Assembly: GCA_963931805.1 (NCBI GenBank)
Contig: OZ007502.1
Location: forward strand, 88,878,136 to 88,942,135
Direction: 5' to 3'
DNA from: Microdon myrmicae
Taxonomy: Eukaryota; Arthropoda; Insecta; Diptera; Syrphidae
Length of the DNA: 64,000 nucleotides
Shown: positions 45,565-55,232 of the stretch, in pieces
Layout: each line of letters starts with the position of its first letter
How positions within the stretch are numbered: position 1 is the stretch's first letter
Notes under the pieces: generated by a model
Seen by the model: the letters and a program-made list of their open reading frames with translations, nothing else
The model's database searches: none
Told to the model about the DNA's origin: nothing
Program-made: the position numbers and the translations under genes

Positions 45565-46368
45565 GAGGTTTGGGGAAGAAGTATGTACAGGACACGGGCA
45601 CTCGGTTCACTTCCTTCCTCCATCATCCACTGAACGAAAGTTCCGCCGCGAATTATCCACAAACGAAAGAAATAAATACACCCAGGAACTGCGGAAAATT
45701 AAACACACTGACTTAGTTTTTTATTATTAATGTTTTTATTTCACAACGGATCTCAATTCAAATATTTCACACGTAGGAAATTCCACTTTACAATTGGAAA
45801 GGTCCTGGGGGAAAATTCCCAGCGAGGGGGGGAAAGAACAATTACATTACACACTTATGAACACGTCAAAATTAATTGGTATGAACTGAACAACGATGGG
45901 AATATCAGCTTCGGTGGCTGCGACACTTTTTGGCCAACGTACTCAACACTACAACAAGACTCCGTGTATATATCGCGTCCCCGCAGCGCTACGGAGAGCG
46001 GGAGGCGAACCGACCGCCGCGGACGGTGTTGTAATAGGACTCGGCGATATTAATTCGCTATCAAAAGAAATTCGGCCAGTGAGTGGCTCTCTTAAATTAA
46101 CGTACACATGTATGTGTGAACATTGGTTCATTCATGGGACGAAACCATGAGAACGAATCTAAAACATAGAAAGGGCATAATGTGCATCCATGAGATGTGA
46201 GTTCGGCTAACCAAACAAGCCGAATCTCATTGGTTGCTAATTGGGTTTTTGTTTGCTCATGCCTCGAGGTCACGAGGAACGGATACAGCGAAATTAAAAG
46301 ACAAAGAGACCGTATAGATCGTTGTTTAGGATGTGCATCGCGGCTAAATAAATAGACGACGATGCATC
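45565..46368 (+). repeat. P-family repeat, copy B, left part
   Basis: It matches copy C (57105-57660): GGAAGAAGTATG..CACTCGGTTCACTTCC, CGGAGAGCGGGAG and ATGAGAACGAATCTAAAACA. It also matches copy A in the ..GGATGTGCATCGCGGCTAAATAAATAGAC.. block. It breaks at 46368, where LTR-2 is inserted, and resumes at 51979. Confidence 0.7.
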
Positions 46369-46833
46369 TGTTGTATTCCAGAATACTACCCTTATTAAAT
46401 TTAACACTGAATCTCCTAACACATCCTTAAAAACTTCACTTAACATATATTACATTCTCACTTAATACATACCATTCATAAACATTCACAATATTACCAG
46501 TTACAGCACACTTAATAACCTGCACCTTTTTATTTATTCAAAAACATAGTAACTTGGATTTTCGTCCAAATTGATTGATGTGAAAAGTCACAAAAAAAAA
46601 AATAGAAATAGAAAAATTTCAGTTCCGAACGAGAGGAGTTCGGAAAAAAGAGTTTAGAGTTGACTTTAAGTTTGTTTTATCAGTTAATTTGAGTTGAGAA
46701 TTTATAACAGTAATTCGAAGAATAAAAGAATTTAAAATGAAATTTGATCAAGAAAATGAAATAAAATTATTTTAATTTAATTAACCTCCACGCTCTTCCC
46801 TCAACCGAGGAAGCACGGCGCCGGACGTCAACA
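46369..46833 (+). repeat. LTR-2 5' LTR
   Basis: 465 bp, TGTTG..CAACA termini. It contains GAATAAAAGAATTT near 46720 as a candidate polyadenylation region and a GC-rich end (CTCTTCCC..GGCGCCGGACG). Confidence 0.92.
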
Positions 46834-46834
46834 C

Positions 46835-46852
46835 TGGTGGCAGCGGTGGGAT
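46835..46852 (+). other. LTR-2 primer binding site (tRNA-Leu)
   Basis: TGGTGGCAGCGGTGGGAT starts one base after the LTR. It is an 18-nt perfect complement of a tRNA-Leu 3' end ATCCCACCGCTGCCACCA, recalled from insect and vertebrate tRNA-Leu(AAG) genes. Confidence 0.85.
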
Positions 46853-46962
46853 GCCCAGATAACGGGATCCCGAAACAGAAAACAAAATTTAAAACAACAC
46901 AAAAAAAAAAATTTTTTTTGTAAGAAAAAAAAATGTTTTCAAGAAAAAACAAAGAAGAGAGA

Positions 46963-47871
46963 TCGTTGGTCTGCTGTTCACTGCCATGTATATGGTCGGG
47001 TAAGAGGTGGCCGCCCGCCCGAGGAGCCCTGAAGGATTGTGGGTCGGGGGTGGCCCGTAGGGGGCCGATGACGACGGGAACTTCCTTCCCGTCGCCGGGG
47101 TCCTTTACTTTTTGTTGTCGTGGACCCGACCAATTGATCTGGGTTGGAGTTGTAAGGTCGCAACCCATGATCAGTGGTCACGTGATGGCTGGCGATGGGT
47201 CTCGCTGCATCGGGACCGGCGGTTGTGAAAGGTGTTGCGCCCGTTGGCGCCCGTCCGAAACAAGTGCCCGGCGGGATGCGGCCCCCGGTGTGTAAGGCCG
47301 TAGTGTGGAGTCGGGTGCGGTGTCGTTCCTGGCACCGTCCGCGTGTCCTGGCGGAATGGCAGCCGCGGACAAAGTGCCTCCCGAGGTCGCTTGGGTACAG
47401 CCTCTGCCGGTCCACTCAGAGGCGTGCTGTCTGGTTGGGGTTCGGTCGATCGCTGGTTACTGGGGAGCGCCTCCCGCCAAGCGGGGCATTGCGCGCTCCT
47501 ATCCCTATTGTGGTGGCTACATCATCCCTCTGCATTTAATAGCGAATCCGCAACAGTGCTAATATTGAACTCAAAAATGGATGACTTGGAGTTGACACTC
47601 CACAGCATTCGGGGATAGGTTCGCTGAAACCATTAACGGTGTGGTGAGGAAGAATGTAGAGCGGCCAAATATAACGTATGTTGTGGGTGTTTGTATTGAA
47701 TAGAATTAAGTTGAGAAGATTGCCATTGTCAACCGAGCCAGAAAGAAATCAGTAAATGCATAGAATATTATAGAATTTTGTGTCGTAAGCATAGAAAGAG
47801 TGCTTGATGACTCTACCAATGTCGTATAGTATAAAAAGTAAGGGACCTAGGTGATTGTCTTGGTAGTTGAG
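46963..47871. mobile_element. GC-rich BEL/LINE chimeric cassette inserted in LTR-2 leader
   Basis: A 909-bp block is bounded by the 16-bp direct repeat AAACAAAGAAGAGAGA (46947-46962 and 47872-47887) and is ~99% identical to 53654-54538. Read on the minus strand its right part encodes an L-B-like RT piece (NHLGPLLFILYDI at about 47850) and its left part a BEL/Pao-like piece homologous to 33.4-33.6 kb (RPIASHHVTTDHGLRPYNSN). Open frames of up to 145 codons cross it on both strands, but none is an intact known protein. The target-duplication-like flanks show it moved as a unit. No poly(A) or inverted termini are visible. Confidence 0.75.
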
Positions 47872-47887
47872 AAACAAAGAAGAGAGA

Positions 47888-48500
47888 AGAAAAAACACAA
47901 GAGAAATAACCAAAACATAAGAAGAAAAACAAAAAAAAAAAAAAATTTTTTTTCAAGAAAAAAAATAAGAAAAAAAAAAACCCCGACATAAAACAACGAA
48001 AAAAAAAAAGTAAACATAGAACAACGAAAAACAAAGTAAACAAAAATTTAAAACAACAAAAAAAATTGATTATAAGAAGAAAAGAGAACACAAGAGAAAT
48101 AACCAAATAAGAAGAAGAAAAAAAAATTTTTCAAGAAGAAAAGAGAAAAAAAAAAACAGGAGAAATAACCAAACCAAAATAAGAAGAAAAAAAAAAACCC
48201 GACATAAAACAACGAAATAAAAAGAAAAAAAAAGGAAAGCAGCAAAGACCAGGATGAGCAATCAACTTTAGGCGTGAAGTCTGCCTGGCCTCAAAGAGAA
48301 AAAAAAATCTAAAAAGAAAAAGAACCACACAAAGGAAACAACTAAGGAAAACTGAAGAAAAAAAAAAAACAGCAACACTCAAGACTGCTATCAACAGTAC
48401 AACGACAACATTTAGTAGAGTAAGAATTTTTTTTAATAGCGACTTTTCTCTCTACTTTTTAGGAATATTTTCTACTTGGAAGCTCTCTTTTTCACAAAAA
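47888..48500. repeat. A-rich low-complexity leader of LTR-2
   Basis: Runs of A with recurring phrases ATAAGAAGAAAAA, CCCGACATAAAACAACGAA and AGAAATAACCAAA. Long Phe-rich frames on the minus strand are artefacts of the A runs. Confidence 0.75.
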
Positions 48501-48854
48501 AAAAAAAAAAAAAATTTTTTTTTGGATAGAAATTTCTATCTATATTTTGAAAATTCTCATTTCAGTATTTCGACGACCTTTCCGTTTTTTTTTCTTTTTC
48601 GTCGAAAATTTTCTTTTTAGCTTTGGATCCCAATTATCGTTCTTTTCATATATTTATATTGAATAACAAAAGGAAAGGCCAAATTTTTTATAACCATATT
48701 TTTAAGTTAACCATATTATTAAGAATTGATAACAAATTTTCGCCATACAGTATTTTAAACTTTCACTATTACGAGTCCATATTACACGAGACAGGCGGCT
48801 AGGCAGGGGGAAGAACAAATCCACTATCAACAGATACACATTAAACCCCCTGAA

Positions 48855-49811
48855 ATGGCTCTCTGTGTCGGAATTTCTGATGTTTTCAGAATCGTCCCTA
48901 CCTTTGACGGGAAACCCTGCGACTTAGGTAAATTTATTTCCGGGGGAGACGTTTTATTTAGATCCATAAAGAAGGCAGACCCGGATATATACGAGACATT
49001 TTTAGATCTAGTCAAAAATAGACTAGAGGGTCATGCTTACGATCTGATCAGGTACAGCAAAATCGCTAAGTGGGAGGATTTAAAAGATAAACTCGAATCG
49101 GAATATAAAGAGGAGCAATCTCGGTCGACGGCACACAATGAGTTGATTTCTCTGAAACAACGCTACAGAGAAACCGTCCGGGAATACGGCGATAGAGTCG
49201 CGAATGCTCTAAGGACTTTAAACTCTGCCACGTGTGAAATAACAGCAGACGCGGTGGTTAGGGAATATTTAATAGAAGAAAACATAAAATTGGCCGTACA
49301 AACATTTGAGGATGGACTAAACAACGAACAGCTAAAGATACTAGCTAAAGCCCATGGGGGAAACAATTTAAAACAGTCGATTGCACATGTAGTGTCACAT
49401 GCGGCTCGAATGGACAACTCTCCCAGGTCATATCAATACAATGAAAAACCTACATTCAATCGTATAGTCTGCCAAACCTGTGGTAAGTCAGGGCATACAC
49501 AGGACATATGTTATCGGAACATGCAATCCAACTTTTTTCCGAATAGACAACCCATAAAAAGGGAATATAACATTGTATGTAATTTCTGTGGACGGAATAA
49601 TCACACAGAGAATGAGTGTAGATACAAGATATCTAGGAATGGATCGGCTTCAACAAATTACGAACAAGGTACAACAACGCGTAACCCATTCCGAAATAAT
49701 CCTACGAACTCTGAAAATCGTTTTGGTGAAAATTCTAGGACCACCAATAGACAAAACGATAGACAAAATGTTCACTTTTCTCGGGTGCAAGAGTCGGAAA
49801 ACGAGGCCTGA
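48855..49811 (+). CDS. LTR-2 Gag protein with two CCHC zinc knuckles
   Basis: An intact 318-codon frame with ATG after an A-rich leader and TGA stop at 49809-49811. Residues 1-50 have the gypsy-type Gag opening (P-x-F-D-G-K-P, then FISGGD). Residues 50-190 are helical and charged, as in a capsid-like domain. Zinc knuckles CQTCGKSGHTQDIC (206-219) and CNFCGRNNHTENEC (242-255) both fit C-X2-C-X4-H-X4-C and should bind the element RNA. The tail is Asn/Arg-rich. Gag would form the particle in which reverse transcription occurs; no polymerase is encoded, so RT and integrase would come from another element. LTR-1 carries a shortened relative. Confidence 0.92.
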   Translation: MALCVGISDVFRIVPTFDGKPCDLGKFISGGDVLFRSIKKADPDIYETFLDLVKNRLEGHAYDLIRYSKIAKWEDLKDKLESEYKEEQSRSTAHNELISLKQRYRETVREYGDRVANALRTLNSATCEITADAVVREYLIEENIKLAVQTFEDGLNNEQLKILAKAHGGNNLKQSIAHVVSHAARMDNSPRSYQYNEKPTFNRIVCQTCGKSGHTQDICYRNMQSNFFPNRQPIKREYNIVCNFCGRNNHTENECRYKISRNGSASTNYEQGTTTRNPFRNNPTNSENRFGENSRTTNRQNDRQNVHFSRVQESENEA

Positions 49812-50921
49812 CGCCAACCAAAATTGATGGAAGACAGACCAAATTTTTCTGTTTACAGCATTAGATCTTTGGAAATAGATAACGACCATTTTAATGAAGC
49901 TCCTAGCCAAATTTACCCTGAGCCCACATACTCCTATAAACCTAGGCATATAAACAAAGATAACCCTGTCCCTAATATAAAGACTCCGATTCATACTCCC
50001 ATTCTGGAAAATAATTCAGCAACACAGACTGAAAATTCGAAATTTTCAGCAGTATTAAAGACTGAAATCGCTAATATCTCAGATACCCCTATTGACAACG
50101 CAGACACTTCAGCAACCAAGACTGAAAACTCAGCAGTATTAAAGACTGAAAATTCGGATCCTGCAGAAAATATATAAACAGAAATCCCTTATATTTCGGC
50201 TATCCCAATAGACAACCCCGGCACTTCAGCAACAAAGACTGAACATTCAGCAGTGTTAAAGACTGAAAACCCAATAGTTGCAATAAAATTCGAAACCCAA
50301 GTCAGTTCAGCAGATAATACTGATGAACAAATCTTTTCTGCAGCAAAGACTGAAGGATTGAATGTTTCTACAGCAGATATAACTGAAGAAATAGTTCAAA
50401 CAGCAAATAGTACTGGGAACCAAGATGTTCTAACAGCTAATAAGTCTGAAGAACTATTCGAATCAGTAAATGAGACTGAGAAACTAAACGATTCATCAGC
50501 AGTGAGTAAAACTGAAAAGGTAGACGTTCCGACAGCGGTTAAAGCTATGGACAATGACAACACTAAGCCGAAAACAATAAACATTTTAAACAACGAAAAC
50601 AAACACAAACACTTACTCAAACACGAAATAATAAATAATGAAAATAATAATTTAACTAAAATAGGTACGAAAAAGGAAAACCATATAAGTACATTACAAA
50701 TCTTTTTTTACAAGAATAAACATTTATTCAAACACAAAATACAAAAAAATAAAAAGTTACACAGTCATTTAGGACATTTGAAATCATTTCTTAAGAAGAC
50801 TTTTGGTATTATGCATTTCTATACAATCATCATAGTAATAGTATATCTAACAATTGTAGGAAATGACGAAAAAAAAAAAAAAAAGTTAATGAGGGGGACG
50901 AAAGAAAAAAAAAATTTTTAG
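49812..50921 (+). CDS. LTR-2 post-gag open frame with Lys-Thr-Glu repeats, TM-like end
   Basis: The frame after the gag TGA stays open in the same phase to 50174, meets a TAA (50175-50177), and is open again to 50921, so 2 kb of sequence contains only two stops in this phase. The product is not protease or RT. It is acidic and Thr-rich with recurring AVLKTEN/ATKTE phrases from an imperfect ~130-bp tandem repeat (about 50040-50270). Then comes a Lys/His/Asn-rich part, a hydrophobic stretch FYTIIIVIVYLTIVG and a Lys-rich end encoded by A runs. It could be a readthrough extension of Gag, a separate protein from an unidentified start, or a decayed relic. Similarity to a retroviral envelope tail is only in layout. 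Confidence 0.5.
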
Positions 50922-51050
50922 AGGTAATATATATATTGGAAATTTTGGAATTAATATATATTCGAACGGAAAAGGAAAGAAAGGAAATTTTAGAGGTAAT
51001 ATATGTATTGGAAATTTTGGAATTAATATATATATTCGAACGGAAATGAG
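50916..51050 (+). repeat. Tandem duplication, ~72-bp period
   Basis: GAGGTAATATATATATTGG..TTCGAACGGAAA occurs at 50921 and again at 50993, in the LTR-2 3' region. Confidence 0.75.
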
Positions 51051-51192
51051 AATTTTGAAACAATAATATTAATATTATGTAATTAATATAATAAGTAATA
51101 ATAACTTTTGGATAAGAAAACAAAAGGTTCCAAGGAGAAATATTTAAATTTAGTTAGTTAATATGTAATGTAAATAGACTATTTGGACTATT

Positions 51193-51367
51193 TAAGTCCT
51201 TTTGATTATTGTAAACATTTAGTTAATATATAATGTAAATAGACTATTTTTCTAGTATTAAGAACTTATTGATTATTGTTAAGTCCTTTTTGATTATTGT
51301 AAACATTTAGTTAATATATAATGTAAATAGACTATTTTTCTAGTATTAAGAACTTATTGATTATTGT
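51193..51367 (+). repeat. Tandem duplication, ~87-bp period
   Basis: TAAGTCCTTTTGATTATTGT then AAACATTTAGTTAATATATA repeats at 51193 and 51280. A partial earlier unit begins at about 51150. Confidence 0.8.
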
Positions 51368-51495
51368 AACCTTTGATAAAGATTAATTTTGGTTTTAAAA
51401 CCATTGTAATGTAATTGAACGAAAATCCAAGTCTTTCTTAATCTAATATATAGTTACTAGAAAATTATTCTCTTCAAGGATAATTTTCTTTCTCG

Positions 51496-51508
51496 AAGAA
51501 GGGTGGGA
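51496..51508 (+). other. LTR-2 polypurine tract
   Basis: GAAGAAGGGTGGG(A) directly precedes the 3' LTR start at 51509, the expected plus-strand primer site. Confidence 0.8.
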
Positions 51509-51974
51509 TGTTGTATTCCAGAATACTACCCTTATTAAATTTAACACTGAATCTCCTAACACATCCTTAAAAACTTCACTTAACATATATTACATTCTCA
51601 CTTAATACATACCATTCATAAACATTCACAATATTACCAGTTACAGCACACTTAATAACCTGCACCTTTTTATTTATTCAAAAACATAGTAACTTGGATT
51701 TTCGTCCAAATTGATTGATGTGAAAAGTCACAAAAAGAAAAAATAGAAATAGAAAAATTTCAGTTCCGAACGAGAGGAGTTCGGAAAAAAGAGTTTAGAG
51801 TTGACTTTAAGTTTGTTTTATCAGTTAATTTGAGTTGAGAATTTATAACAGTAATTCGAAGAATAAAAGAATTTAAAATGAAATTTGATCAAGAAAATGA
51901 AATAAAATTATTTTAATTTAATTAACCTCCACGCTCTTCCCTCAACCGAGGAAGCACGGCGCCGGACGTCAACA
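51509..51974 (+). repeat. LTR-2 3' LTR
   Basis: 466 bp, identical by eye to the 5' LTR except for one G and one extra base in an A run near 51736. Confidence 0.92.
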
Positions 51975-51978
51975 CATC

Positions 51979-52790
51979 GAAGAAATGTGCTAAAAGAAAA
52001 TATGGGACGAGGGCATCATAAAAGTCTTAGATGAGTGATGCCCTTATGTAGATAGACGAATAGACATTGGGAAAAGGTGCTAACGGGTTGCGATACTTTA
52101 TACAATGAATATTGTATATCGTATCCTAGGTCGGCGTCCGAAACGAATCCCTTGCTTGCATTTGTATATGCGGGGTAATTCGTTATAAGAAACGGATTGT
52201 ATATTTGCATTGTTTATGCTTTGAATTCAATCCGGCGGCTATGCGCGAAGCCGATGATTGTTTGGAGATTCAAACAACGGAGCATTTCGGGTAAAGTGTT
52301 TACAGCTGTATCAATAGCTGCAAGTCATTGCGAAGCAAATTAGATGGTTATACAATGACGGTTTGTATAACATATATGCCAATTGTATATGGCATCTAAG
52401 GCGACTCCAGGGTCGAACTGTAGTGTGCGTCTTTACACTAAACGAGAATTCGGTTCTTGGTCGCTAATGCAAAGATGCATTGATGCCTACATGAATGTAC
52501 TTGTGGGAGAAATCCTTTACAGGAATATCTAGGTAATGCGTATGTATGATTGGGATCTGTTATAAATTTGGATAGAATTCTTATGGGGAATTTTTGGATT
52601 CGAATGATTGAATGAAGGTAAGAATTCTTTTCCAAAAGCTTTTAAATAAATAAATTGATGCGTTAAGCATTTACAGGTGCTAATGCGATTGCATTAGCAG
52701 GAAATTATGAAAGTTGGGTAGCAGTTATGGGGGTTCTTCGGGTAAGTAACAGTGGGGTTTGGCGGAACCGCCACGTATGCGGTATGTCAG
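51979..52790 (+). repeat. P-family repeat, copy B, right part
   Basis: Continuation of copy B after LTR-2. It includes ATAGAATTCTTATGGGGAATT and GGTAAGAATTCTTTTCC (also in A), TTTACAGGTGCTAATGCG with the near-palindrome at 52679-52698, GTTATGGGGGTTCTTCGGGTAAG, and the closing GGGTTTGGCGGAACCGCCAC shared with C. Confidence 0.75.
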
Positions 52791-53653
52791 GGAAGTATGA
52801 GGGATTAGCCATTGCCTTTTACTCTATTCATGTAGAATCTTCCTGTGAGGAGAAGTTAGACTTGCCTTTGTCTGAATAGTCAATCTCGTGTGGGATCAGG
52901 TGCTATTGCCATTAAGAAAAGGGAGTTTCGGGAACTATCGGACTGTCTACTATTTTCTATGTCACTTGGGTTTGAGTTATTGGATCGTGTGTACATCCGG
53001 TGTGTGGCGTGTGGTGTGTGGCGTGTTTCGGCGGCTTGTGGAAAGTCTCCCCAGTCTCCTTGGAGGTGCTGTTTTAGAGTAAGGGTGCTTGGTGGCGGGC
53101 GAACGGCCACCAATGAGGGTAAGAAACTCCAGCAACCACGGGGATGGCACCGGGGATATCGCGGCAGCACTTCTTGTCAGATGTCCTTGAACTTCCTTGG
53201 CCTCAATTTAAAACTTTTGTTTACTTTATCGGCGCAGTATTGTCGGATCTACCATGAAAGATATGTATTAATTTGCCTTTGAACTTTATTGTCAAATGTA
53301 TTCCAGTTACTGTACACTGAATATAGGAAACAAAGTCTTGATAATTATAAGAATAACTTTGGAAGACACAAAAGCAACTCCTGTGGTCGGCCGACAGACT
53401 GCAGTCGCTGATGATCAACTAACTCAAAAAGCGTTAGTCATATTCAAATCGATGACAGTTCGCTTCCCCTGGCAATGACTCACTGTCAGCTCGTTGCTGA
53501 CAGGTATGGTGAGTATGGTGGTTGGGGAGTGTACTATCCCCGCTGCATTTAATAGCGAAACCGCAACATTCCGCCTGCCTTCGCCAATCATTGGTGAACC
53601 ACTCTGTTCCGGTGGACGTAGGCCCGGCGCCGGGGGTGTGCGATCTGCTGGTG
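52791..53653. other. Unassigned DNA between P-family copy and cassette
   Basis: A GC-richer stretch with GT-rich phrases (GTGTGTGGCGTGTGGTGTGT at about 53000). A 96-codon minus-strand frame and plus-strand frames overlap without motifs. CTGCATTTAATAGCGAAACCGCAACA at about 53540 resembles the block at about 54200 inside the cassette. Confidence 0.4.
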
Positions 53654-54538
53654 GTCGTTGGTCTGCTGTTCACTGCCATGTATATGGTCGGGTAAGAGGT
53701 GGCCGCCCGCCCGAGGAGCCCTGAAGGATTGTGGGTTGGGGGTGGCCCGTAGGGGGCCGATGACGACGGGAACTTCCTTCCCGTCGCCGGGGTCCTTTAC
53801 TTTTTGTTGTCGTGGACCCGACCAATTGATCTGGGTTGGAGTTGTAAGGTCGCAACCCATGATCAGTGGTCACGTGATGGCTGGTGATGGGTCTCGCTGC
53901 ATCGGGACCGGCGGTTGTGAAAGGTGTTGCGCCCGTTGGCGCCCGTCCGAAACAAGTGCCCGGCGGGATGCGGCCCCTGGTGTGTAAGGCCGTAGCGTGG
54001 AGTCGGGTGCGGTGTCGTTCCTGGCACCGTCCGCGTGTCCTGGCGCAATGGCAGCCGCGGACAAAGTGCCTCCCGAGGTCGCTTGGGTACAGCCTCTGCC
54101 GGTCCACTCAGAGGCGTGCTGTCTGGTTGGGGTTCGGTCGATCGCTGGTTACTGGGGAGCGCCTCCCGCCAAGCGGGGCATTGCGCGCTCATCCCTCTGC
54201 ATTTAATAGCGAATCCGCAACAGTGCTAATATTGAACTCAAAAATGGATGACTTGGAGTTGACACTCCACAGCATTCGGGGATAGGTTCGTTGAAACCAT
54301 TAACGGTGTGGTGAGGAAGAATGTAGAGCGGCCAAATATAACGTATGTTGTGGGTGTTTGTATTGAATAGAATTAAGTTGAGAAGATTGCCATTGTCAAC
54401 CGAGCCAGAAAGAAATCAGTAAATGCATAGAATATTATAGAATTTTGTGTCGTAAGCATAGAAAGAGTGCTTGATGACTCTACCAATGTCGTATAGTATA
54501 AAAAGTAAGGGACCTAGGTGATTGTCTTGGTAGTTGAG
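53654..54538. repeat. GC-rich BEL/LINE chimeric cassette, second copy
   Basis: About 885 bp ~99% identical to the cassette in the LTR-2 leader. By eye it differs by about six substitutions and a ~24-bp deletion at about 54190. It is not flanked by the 16-bp repeat, and on its right it runs directly into the tandem array, so this may be the parental arrangement. Confidence 0.85.
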
Positions 54539-54539
54539 T

Positions 54540-55232
54540 TTTCCGATTTGTAGGCAAGCGAAGTCAGATAGCCATCGGATTGTTATTTGTAATTAATTAA
54601 GTGAAAAAAAAAAAAACGTTGGGGGGGGGTCTTTTTTAGGTTGGTTTGTGTATCGACTATGCCGAGGGGAATAGAGATCACGGATATCTAAGGGGTTAGA
54701 GACAGTAAATGGGTCAGTTGAATTTTCTGATTTGTAGGCAAGCGAAGTCAGATAGCCACCGAATCGTTGTTTGTAAATAATGAATTGAAAAAAAAAGACT
54801 TTGGGGTGCTTTGTTAGGTTAGTTTGGGTGTCGACTAAGCTGAGGGTATTAGGTATCATGGAAATCTAAAGAGGATAGCAACAGTAAATGTGTCAGTTGA
54901 TTCTTCTGATTTGTAGGCAAGCCAATTCGGATAGCCATCGGATGGTTTTTTGTGATTGATGAATTGAAAAAAAGACGATGGGGTCTTTTGTTAGGTCGAC
55001 TAAGCTGAGGGAATAGATATCACGGATATCTAAAGAGCTTAGCGATAGTAAATGGGTTAGTTGAGTTTTCCTATTTGTAGGCAAGTGAAGTCGGATAGCC
55101 ACCGAAACGTTGTTTGTAAATAATGAATTGAAAATAAAAGACTTTGGGGTCCTTTGTTAGGCTAGTTTGGGTATCGACTAAGCTGAGGGGAATATATTTC
55201 ATGGATAGTAAATCCGCAAGTTGAGGTTTTCG
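54540..55232. repeat. Tandem array, four ~160-184-bp units
   Basis: Units start at GATTTGTAGGCAAGC-like phrases at 54545, 54729, 54908, 55072 and a decayed 55232 (spacings 184, 179, 164, 160). Each unit contains GATAGCCAtCGGAT, an A run followed by a TTTGGGGT-like block, GTCGACTAAGCTGAGG and ATCACGGATATCTAA. Adjacent units differ by indels in the A run and scattered changes. Confidence 0.85.

Larger units (their letters stand above)
46369..51974 (+). mobile_element. LTR retrotransposon LTR-2, young gypsy-like, gag-only
   Basis: Direct LTRs of 465 and 466 bp (46369-46833, 51509-51974) begin TGTTG and end CAACA. They differ by eye only within one A-rich tract, and are flanked by CATC (46365-46368, 51975-51978). 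A tRNA-Leu primer site and a purine tract are in place. The interior (4.7 kb) has a 2-kb leader containing an inserted 0.9-kb cassette, an intact 318-codon gag, an in-frame stop-separated extension to 50921, and an AT-rich 3' part with short tandem repeats. Protease, RT, RNase H and integrase are all absent. The structure fits a recently mobile non-autonomous element that encodes its own Gag and borrows pol products. Confidence 0.93.

Noticed and set aside
46933..47618. GC-rich plus-strand frames of 85-120 codons in the cassette (also 53.6-54.3 kb)
   Set aside because: Frames are open on both strands because of composition; the minus strand carries the BEL- and LINE-like similarity. No intact protein is supported.
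47813..48394. Several Phe-rich hydrophobic minus-strand frames
   Set aside because: They are translations of A-run low-complexity DNA in the LTR-2 leader (poly-Phe on the complement), not membrane proteins.
52880..53282. Overlapping 96- and 130-codon frames
   Set aside because: No motif; they are antisense to one another in a GT-rich tract.
54540..55232. CRISPR-like array
   Set aside because: Repeats are 160-184 bp, contiguous and without unique spacers, in a eukaryotic genome; it is an ordinary tandem array.
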